Assembly: GCF_000143415.4 (NCBI RefSeq)
Contig: NW_003314407.1
Location: forward strand, 1-64,000
Source: Selaginella moellendorffii
Taxonomy: Eukaryota > Streptophyta > Lycopodiopsida > Selaginellales > Selaginellaceae
Direction: 5' to 3'
DNA: 64,000 bases
Shown here: in pieces, positions 56,540 through 64,000 of the stretch
How the letters are laid out: each line of letters starts with the position of its first letter
Position numbering within the stretch: position 1 is the first letter of the stretch
The notes under the pieces: generated by a model
What the model was told of the DNA's origin: nothing
Seen by the model: the letters and a program-made list of their open reading frames with translations, nothing else
Databases searched by the model: none
Program-made: the position numbers and the translations under genes

Positions 56540-56850
56540 TTATTTACTCTTTTTCACACTGAGCTTTGGCTCCAAATACTTGCACATTGCTGTGTTCTTA
56601 ACCCATCCAAACATTCTGCATGCATACATCTTTTGATCCTCTTCTAGTTTCCTCATGTCTGCAATAGAATCTAGAGACACATTGACTAGGTCTTTCACTT
56701 GTCCAAACCTGGAGTACAAAAGATAACATCAAGTGATTGAAAATGAAACAGCACAAATGTACCTTGAATGGCCACAATGTGTAAAATACTGTTCCCATGA
56801 CTTGAATACCGGGTGTGATCTATCCCCATCATAGCCTTTTGTCCATCCCT
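56540..56850 (-). pseudogene. Gene fragment with one intron, family unknown
   Basis: On the minus strand SHPVFKSWEQYFTHCGHS is followed by a GTACATTTGTG...TACTCCAG intron of about 55 bp. Next comes an exon beginning with Phe-Gly-Gln-Val-Lys-Asp and reading DSIADMRKLEEDQKMYACRM then FGWVKNTAMCKYLEPKLSVK. The splice sites keep the frame. I do not recognise the family. Confidence 0.4.
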
Positions 56851-57114
56851 GAAGACCTTAGCATTTTGGATGAGTGCCGTGGAGAGACTTTGCCATGGAA
56901 TGATTAATACTAAAGATCGCAGTTGGACAGAACATAGATGGAATAGTGCCTAAGGAAACTGTTTGAAGGCAGCTAAGAAAAGCTCTTTGCAATGCATTGA
57001 CTCACTAGAATGAACAAACCAAGCTAGGGGATCCTGGAAGTGCTACCTTGGAAGGATGCCATCGAGAATTTCCCTAATCCCTCCCTTCTCTCTAATCTCA
57101 TGAGAGGCTAGCTT

Positions 57115-57548
57115 TGTCGAGCGAAACTGATGCTGTCCAAGTCCGAGTGTGTGGATCTCATCACTTCCGCAACCAATTCCTTGCAGGCAATCGATGCCCA
57201 TTCCCAGATTGAGATCACCCAAAAGCAAATGCTGCCTGGCAATTGCTGCTACCTCTCCAATCTCGTTATCATTTGGTATGGCAAGCTGGGCAAGATCCAG
57301 CACGCGCGAGCAGTGTTTGACTCCATGGAGCAATGCGATTGCCACTTGTGGGTCATTATGTTCTTGGCACACGCCCAAGAAGGGCATTTCGCCACTACCA
57401 AGGATCGAGGCAAGGTTACTGCTGCATGGTGGATTGCTTGGGGCGAGCTGGGTGTGTGGAAGAGGCCGAGGAACTTGTGAGGAGCATGCCTTATAAGCCA
57501 GTTTTAGTGGATTGGATGTGCTTGCTGGGAGCAAAGTCTAGAAATTGA
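57115..57548 (+). pseudogene. PPR (PLS/E-type) gene fragment, copy 3
   Basis: Same deletion structure as copies 1 and 2, with extra C-to-T and G-to-A changes. The second part reads CCMVDCLGRAGCVEEAEELV. Confidence 0.8.
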
Positions 57549-57805
57549 GGACAAAGATCTCATGGTGTTGTGCTAGAACAAGCTTTAAGTGTAGATTCTA
57601 GGAATTCTACTAGCAAATAGTAGCAATTTTGTTTGAAACTAGCGTGGGTGTAGATTCTGTGTCCTCGTGATTAAAGAGGGTATTCTTTGACAGATTATCA
57701 TGTATGATTAAAGAGAAAATTCTTTGCTCATTTCCAATGGTCTCTTGGTAGCCAGCTTTTGGACTATATAAATTTAGGGTTCTTGGAGGTCAGTGGCACC
57801 CATCC

Positions 57806-58564
57806 ATGGAGGAAGAGGTGCGAGCGGGAGGAGCGGTGGATTCTCTCAGTGATGGCACAGGGCTGCGCGGCAATCTCCAGTGCAGGCGGCCATGGCAGGA
57901 GCTCAGCAGCTCGCTGGGCGACCTGGGCACATTCATCCTGATCGTCATGGCTCTAGCTCTCATCAATGGCATGGATCTTGGTACATCTCTCATCGCCACA
58001 GGCATCTACAACATTCTCACTAGTGTGCTCTTTGGCGTGCCAATGCCTGTCCAGCCCACAAAATCCATCACAGTGGTGGCCTTCACCAAATCCAAGCATC
58101 TCTGTGTGGATGAGATCATGGCCGCGGGGATCACTGTGTCTGCGATCGTGTTTGTGCTTGGAGTCACGGGCTTGATCACAGGTCGTGGCTTGGATCGTGC
58201 CATTGCCAGTGGTTTGTGGCATCCAGCTTGTGCATGGGCTCCCTTTCGCGGTCAAGGCTGTCAAGTACGTGATGAAGGATCAAAATCTCTCTAGGGACAA
58301 GGCAATGGGTGATCGACCACAGCTGGGCTTGGATGGAATTCTCCTCACAGTGATTTGCTTTGCATTCATCATGCTGGTGAATGTATCCAGTGAGGGCTAC
58401 GAGTACTTCATGACGAACAGTGAAGGTGATCGTCATCACGATGATCATGAAGAGCACCGTGAAGAACATCAAGCAAGATTGTCAAAGCTTGTGAAGTTTT
58501 TCCAGAGGATCCTGACTGCCTTGGCAGTGTTCGTGCTCAGGATCATCCTGGCGTTCATGAGGAG
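57806..58564 (+). pseudogene. MOT1 (SULTR5) molybdate transporter pseudogene, copy 3 (5' half)
   Basis: Only this copy keeps the start codon and N-terminus (MEEEVRAGGAVDSLSDGTG) and the uninterrupted SLGDLGTFILIVMALALING followed by TSLIATGIYN. FGVPMPVQPTKSI, FTKSKHL and MAAGITVSAIVFVLG follow. The frame breaks before IVPLPVVCGIQLVHG. FAVKAVKYVMKD and GLDGILLTVICFAFIML lie in the next frame. The sequence stops at 58,565, where a minus-strand LINE begins. TATATAAAT at 57,766-57,774 is the likely core promoter. Confidence 0.88.
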
Positions 58565-58569
58565 GATCA

Positions 58570-59500
58570 TTCTGGGAGCAAGACAGGAGCATTGGGATCA
58601 GTCCCATCTTGTTTTGCACGAGGGTGTCATGTATTAGCTTGATCGTCACTGAGTCTCGCAGCGTTGCTCTCGTGATTGAATGCTGGACTGCTGTCCCTTT
58701 GTTCCTTTGAAGCTTGATCACACAATGGAGGGGGTTGTGATCTGAGAAGGAGGTGAAAGCGAGCCATGTTTTAAGGCTTCCACCATCGTGCCGTATGCGA
58801 GTTGAGGCATAAATCTAGTCCAGTCTCAACTGGGAGGTCATTGTCTGCCACCTCATAAAGGGGTGAGCATGAGGTGCAAACCCCACTGCATGTTGGAGGT
58901 GCATGATCCCTCATGTGTCCATGAGCTGACTTCACTGCTCCCGCTTGCGTAGTTGAATTGTTTCCTGCATTCCCCTACGATCGCAAATGTCCTCAACTAT
59001 ATTGAAGTCTCCTAGGACCAGCCATTCATCTGCTTGCCCTTGGGCAGATTGTGACATGCTCAACTAGAATTCTGCACGTCTTCCTTTCTTAGTTGGTGCA
59101 TAGACATTAATTATCCCCCCTTCCAAAGTGGAGATGAAGGACAAACAGCTGAGCCTTTCCTGGAACCAGGACAATGAGTAGACCATTTGGTTAAGACTAT
59201 CACTACTGTGCCACCTCTTGATTTGGGCACTGCTTGCGTGGCCAGGTTCCACCAGAGCCATCCCCTCATACCAAAGGTGTAGTCTAGGGCCTCGGTCATT
59301 TTGTGCTCTTGGAGATACATGATGCCGATGCCTCCTTCTAAGTTGATCTCATGGATGTGGGACTTGAGCTGCGCCCTTTTGTTGAGTCGATTGCCGGTCC
59401 AGCTGAGTCCTCGATAGTTCCAAGTGACGATTGTGAGTGTTGTCATGGAGCCATATACTTCCAAGAAAGTGAGGTGTTCCGGGGTTTTGCCCTCCATTCT
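58570..59500 (-). pseudogene. LINE ORF2 endonuclease domain remnant
   Basis: APE-type endonuclease of a non-LTR element: LTIVTWNYRGLS, IMYLQEHKM, LEGGIINVYAPTKK, WLVLGDFNIVEDICDRRG and FSDHNPLHCVIKL give the N, E, GDFN and SDH catalytic positions in order. Stops and at least two frameshifts interrupt it. The 5' leader continues to about 59,830 with no clear ORF1. Confidence 0.8.
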
Positions 59501-59833
59501 GTGGAGATGGTCGACACCACAGTCATCTCCCCCCTATACTTTGTCCAGAAGAAGCCTCAGATAGTGTATTTCACAAAGCCTATTCACTCAGTGATGGCAC
59601 TCTCTATGTGTGTCTGGTAGTCGCCAATGGTAACGACCTCTGGGAAGGCTGTGCTCCCATGGCACATCAGCCAGTCTCCCGCCTCAGTGGGACTTAATTC
59701 CCATTTAGGCGGAATCCACTTGACCGCCATTCCTACTATTAGAGGGAGGACCGGCTGGAAGCCATCCCCTTTGGCATCTGTGATAGGTCCCTCGAATAGT
59801 TGGGGCTATGAGAAAGAACCCAAGAGTGGTGGG

Positions 59834-60027
59834 TGTAAGCAACCAAAGGGAACGACTCGAGAAACGATCAATGGGGTTCAAATATAGAGGGAAAGGGCCC
59901 ATGAACAAGAGTGCACCCCCTTTTCCAATCGGTTAAGGGTCTTGGGATAGTTGGGGTTAAGCGTCCTTGGGTTTGAATAGTACTGGGTTGGGTGACCTCC
60001 CGGGAAGTCCAAACTCAGGAGCTTACA
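59834..60027 (+). repeat. TRIM-2 5' LTR
   Basis: 194 bp, near-identical to 60,233-60,426 apart from about four bases. Confidence 0.9.
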
Positions 60028-60232
60028 TTTGGTATCAGAGAGGTCTCGGGTCCGACTCTGTTGGTTGGCTAGGCGAATCACACCACATGTTGATTGACAT
60101 CTGGCTGGTCCAGTTTGCTCCCACTGGGCTCGACCCGAGGGGTAGGGTGTCAAGAGAGCGAGGCTCTCGGGAGAGCTGCGGCTCTCAGCTTCCGTTCACG
60201 AGGGCGTGAACTTGCAGGGAAGCGTGGTGGAT

Positions 60233-60426
60233 TGTAAGCAACCAAAGAGAACGACTTGAGAGACGATCCATGGGGTTCAAATATAGAGGGAAAGGGCCCA
60301 TGAACAAGAGTGCACCCCCTTTTCCAATCGGTTAAGGGTCTTGGGATAGTTGGGGTTAAGCGTCCTTGGGTTTGAATAGTACTGGGTTGGGTGACCTCCC
60401 GGGAAGTCCAAACTCAGGAGCTTACA
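60233..60426 (+). repeat. TRIM-2 3' LTR
   Basis: 194 bp. It is followed by a second primer-site and internal start (60,427-60,478) rather than by host DNA, so it also served as a 5' LTR. Confidence 0.9.
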
Positions 60427-61383
60427 TTTGGTATCAGAGAGGTCTCGGGTCCGACTCTGTTGGTTGGCTAGGGGAATCACAAGTAGGACCTTATGGGTCT
60501 GTGGATTAACCAAGTCCAAAACTGTTGGATGACTCAAGTAGAGTCAACGGATGGTCCTAAAAGGACTAATGGAAGCATTTGGACTGTGGTGTGTTGTACC
60601 CCACAAAGGATGGGGGGGGATCATAGGATCCAAGGATAAGAACAGAGGGTATCTCAAAGAACAGAGGGTATCTCATCGATGGCAAAATGTGCCATGCTAA
60701 AGTTATGGGAAAGGTGTTCCCAGAAAAAAACAACTTTGACATAAAGTTGTGTGTGACCTCTATGGTGTAGTGCTAACGGATGGTTGGCATGAGAAAGAGC
60801 GGTGTTGGTCTTGGCAAAGACTTAGACACGAAGGGGAAATGTCATAGAGGTAGGCTCGTGGAGCCGATGGTGTGGAGACACCAAATGTGCCAAGGTGTGA
60901 TACCTTGAGGCTATGTTGGTGGGTTCATGAGAACCCCTTGCCAAAGGAATCCCAATGGAAATGGGAATAGCATAGCCTAAGCTGCAGAGCATGCAGTTGG
61001 AGTGTGGTGACCCAGATAATGATGGAGGTGTGAAAGCACCAAGCAATGAGTTGTAGGACTTGACAACTATGAAGCAACTAAGCAAAAGGTGCAAAATAAC
61101 TGGTTAAACGGGTAGAAGGTAGCTACCCAAGACTTCTTAATAGCATAGGGAAGTTGGATATACCCTTACGGGGGATAAGTTGCTTGTGTTGCGATATAGT
61201 AAGTCAATGTCATAAAAGGAAATACTCATTGTCAAAAAAGCCATCATTGGGACACCCGAACACTCTAGAACACCAGAAGATGGTGTTTGATGTCGCGAGG
61301 GCAATGGATAAAGCCCAAGGGACTAAGTCCCTAGCGAATGATGGATAGAAGGTGCTATCCAAATGTCCAAGGTTACGGAGACA
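60427..61383 (+). mobile_element. TRIM internal start fused to LARD-1 internal fragment
   Basis: The first ~50 bp repeat the TRIM-2 internal start. At TCACAAGTAGG (about 60,476) the sequence switches to LARD-1 internal, collinear with 7,107-7,998. A 20-bp local duplication (AGAACAGAGGGTATCTCA) lies at 60,640-60,680. Confidence 0.85.
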
Positions 61384-62781
61384 GGAGTCCGAGGTGGACC
61401 CAAGATGGACCCGAAATGGAGTCCGAGATGGAGTCCGAGGTGGACCCGAGATGGACCCGAAATGGAGTCCGAGATGGAGTCCGAGATGGACCCGAGATGG
61501 AGTCCGAGATGGAGTCCGAGGTGGACCCGAGATGGACCCGAAATGGAGTCCGAGATGGAGTCCGAGATGGAGTCCGAGATGGACCCGAGATGGACCCGAG
61601 ATGGAGTCCGAGATGGAGTCCGAGATGGAGTCCGAGATGGAGTCCGAAGTCGAGACCGAGACCGGGACCGAGACCGAGACCGAGACCGAGATCGGGACCG
61701 AGACCGAGCTCGAGCCCGAGTCCGAGTCCGAATCCGAGTCCGAGTCCGAGTCCGAGTCCGAGTCCGAGTCCGAGTCCGGAGCCTGAGAGGGTGAAAGCCC
61801 AAAGCGTTCGTCTCCCAGACCCTGGGGGGTTTGGTGAGCTCCAAAAGTATAGTAGGGGGAGGACTGCAGTGGAGCCAGTTTGGCCAGGAAAGGCCAGTTT
61901 GGCCCAGGAAGGCCGGACCCAGTGTTGGGTGATGAGCTGCCCACTGGGAAGTCCAAGACTAGAGTGAACACAGACCGACAAGCAGGGTAGCTTGGTGAAG
62001 TGTTCAAGAGCCGGCTCTAGTTCCCCCGGGAGATCGACTGGCCGATGCTCCCAGTCCAAGTGTGGGTGGCACTACCTACTTGGATACCTGGTGTGGCTCA
62101 ACGGAACCCGCTCTAAGCCCATGGCTAGAGCACCCAAGGGTAGAAGGCGAGGAGAGTACCCAGGTGGCTCGCGTAAGGCCACGGTGTTCCGAAATGTTGT
62201 CCCAAAGGCCCAGACTGTGGAAAGGAAGAGGAGCAGTCCTCTGGGGTAGTGACCAAGGACACAGTCGTGTTGTGAGGAAGTCCCAGAGGACCGTGGGACT
62301 TAGTGGTCGGGCCTGTGGGTCTCGATCCAGTGGCAGTGTTGGCAAACACGGCCAGGGGCAGAAAGGGACTTAGTGGGGACTGACAGAGGGATATTGGGGA
62401 AGGCTATTCCCCTTGTCGGTGGGCATCCTAAGGATGCTAAGGAGTGGATCTGAGATGACCACTCACGGATGGTTTGCCTAGTCTTGGAGAGCCAAGACGG
62501 TGATGCAAGTGGTATTGGACTACCAGTGTGGCAAAGGTGATTGGGCATGGCCTTAGCGTAACGGGCTGCTATGTCGGTGGTACCTTTGAGTGTCGGTCAT
62601 GGGATCGGACACGTGGTGCACTTGGACCAAGTGCAAATGTTGAGTGGCATGGATGCCATTCTCGGGGCTAGCAAGTCCCAAGTCCTGGATTGGACTTATG
62701 GAGGTTGTGAATGAGACTCCTCCAACTGGTCAGAGGTGTGGTTAAGTGACTAAAGTAGAATGGAAAATTTAGTCGCTTACA
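61384..62781 (+). repeat. LARD-1 LTR, 5'-deleted
   Basis: Starts within the minisatellite (GAGTCCGAGG) directly after internal sequence GACAGGAG. The LTR start and the last 2.6 kb of internal DNA are missing. It ends AGTCGCTTACA. Confidence 0.88.
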
Positions 62782-64000
62782 ATTTGGTATCGGAGCTGTT
62801 CCTTAGTCCGACTTTTATTGGTGCTCAAGTATATCACCACTAGTGTTGGCATCGGAAGGTCCAAGGAGTGGGCCTATCCTTGAGGAGTAGCAAGTCGGGA
62901 AGACATAGCTCTCCATTACAGTTCATGTGTGAACTTGTAGACGAGGTGGTGGATAGAAAAGGGCCAATAATGGAACGACTTTGGGATCTTGGGAACAGTA
63001 TATGGTTTTCCTCAAAGAGTTGAGGATGTGATCCAGATGAGCGTTTGACTTAGCAAACTGGCTAATGTAGTTGTGGTAAACAACTACAGTTGGGATCACG
63101 GGAAAGATAAAGACTCCAAAGCAATAAAGGAGTCACAAGATTTTCCTCATATAGTTGAGGTTGGTGCTCATGAATGTGAGACCAGAAGTAATGACCGTGG
63201 GAGGTCAAATACGGAAGAGGACTCAAGTCCTTGAAAAGGTAGCCAGGGCTACCTCTAATAAATGCTGGAACAACCCAAGGAGTTGGGGGTGTATTAAGTG
63301 GATGAGTTGGTGTTCTCATCACATGGACAAGTAGTCCTAAGGGGCAAAGGTTGCCCCCAAAGAACAAAATCAGGTGTCGGAGTAACACTTGTGAAAATAG
63401 TCCTTTTGAGTAGGACAGGAATGCAAGAAGTGTATTCCAGTGAGCTAGTGCCTCACAAGTAGGACCTTATGGGTCTGTGGATTAACCAAGTCCAAAACTG
63501 CTGGATGACTCAAGTAGAGTCAACGGATGGTCCTAAAAGGACTAATGGAAGCATTTGGACTGTGGTGTGTTGTACCCCACAAAGGATGGGGGGGGATCAT
63601 AGGATCCAAGGATGAGAACAGAGGGTATCTCATCGATGGCAAAATGTGCCATGCTAAAGTTATGGGAAAGGTGTTCCCAGAAGAAAACAACTTTGACATA
63701 AAGTTGTGTGTGACCTCTATAGTGCAGTGCTAACGGATGGTTGGCATGAGAAAGAGCAGTGTTGGTCTTGGCAAAGACTTAGACACGAAGGGGAAATGTC
63801 ATAGAGGTAGGCTCGTGGAGCCGATGGTGTGGAGACACCAAATGTGCCAAGGTGTGATACCTTGAGGCTATGTTGGTGGGTTCATGAGAACCCCTTGCCA
63901 AAGGAATCCCAATGGAAATGGGAATAGCATAGCCTAAGCTGCAGAGCATGCAGTTGGAGTGTGGTGACCCAGATAATGATGGAGGTGTGAAAGCACCAAG
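62782..64000 (+). mobile_element. LARD-1 internal region, second unit, continuing past the window
   Basis: Primer binding site TGGTATCGGAGC at 62,785-62,796, then collinear with LARD-1 internal 6,440-7,650 to the window end. So LTR-internal-LTR-internal units lie in tandem. Confidence 0.9.

Larger units (their letters stand above)
56946..58565 (+). repeat. Segmental duplication, copy 3 (partial)
   Basis: Matches 14,994-16,570 and 32,210-33,775, more diverged than the other two are from each other. It is truncated on both sides. Confidence 0.9.
59834..60426 (+). mobile_element. TRIM-2: complete miniature LTR retroelement
   Basis: Two almost identical 194-bp LTRs (59,834-60,027 and 60,233-60,426; TGTAAGCAACCAAAG ... 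AGGAGCTTACA) flank only 205 bp of internal sequence. The internal part starts TTTGGTATCAGAG (initiator-Met primer site) and ends in a purine-rich GCAGGGAAGCGTGGTGGAT. It has no coding capacity. Termini TGTAAGC/GCTTACA are inverted. Confidence 0.9.

Overview
The window is repeat-dominated nuclear DNA of a plant, most likely a lycophyte such as Selaginella. The evidence is plant-type telomere repeats (CCCTAAA), very short GT-AG introns (about 50-85 bp), LTR retroelements primed by initiator-Met tRNA, fragments of PPR, F-box and MOT1-type transporter genes, and an endonuclease-less Penelope-like element. The species is an inference. Only two long reading frames look intact: the Penelope-like reverse transcriptase at the left edge and a four-exon NTPase/nuclease-like gene at 25,023-27,724. 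Almost everything else is mobile DNA or broken gene copies.

Layout. 1-13,329 reads like a fossil chromosome end, with the telomere side to the left. It holds a Penelope-like element with a hammerhead ribozyme, telomeric repeats, a roughly 40-bp LINE 3' scar, more telomeric repeats, and a 5'-truncated LINE whose own 3' tail is telomere-like. All lie in the same orientation with 3' ends pointing right. A young 8.1-kb non-coding LTR element (called LARD-1 here) sits inside that LINE with a perfect 5-bp target duplication. At 13,330 the telomeric tail abuts a truncated segmental duplication, as expected for a broken end that was healed.

13,330-16,903, 30,534-34,109 and 56,946-58,565 are three copies of one block carrying a PPR gene fragment and a broken molybdate transporter (MOT1/SULTR5) gene. 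17,236-24,990 (minus strand) holds an F-box gene remnant and a CDKAL1-type tRNA methylthiotransferase gene remnant, the latter split inside an exon by a complete Ty1/copia element with unusually short (85-87 bp) LTRs and TSD AGCTC. 25,023-27,724 (plus) is the intact NTPase/nuclease gene, divergent from the CDKAL1 remnant.

28,147-64,000 is mostly LARD-1 fragments in both orientations, a second large non-coding LTR element (LARD-2, 37,100-41,190) with an inverted LTR end, two miniature LTR elements (TRIMs), a decayed Ty3/gypsy element (minus, about 47,464-55,930), and a 6.2-kb TRIM/LARD-1 chimera inserted into that gypsy element as one unit with TSD TGAAG.

Most notable points: the telomere-facing retroelement stack with a hammerhead ribozyme; a five-hairpin, tRNA-like structured RNA in the LARD-1 internal region whose stems are preserved between two copies; the NTPase/nuclease gene of Crinkler-like architecture; and the chimeric TRIM/LARD element. 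Coordinates of decayed elements are approximate to a few tens of bases.
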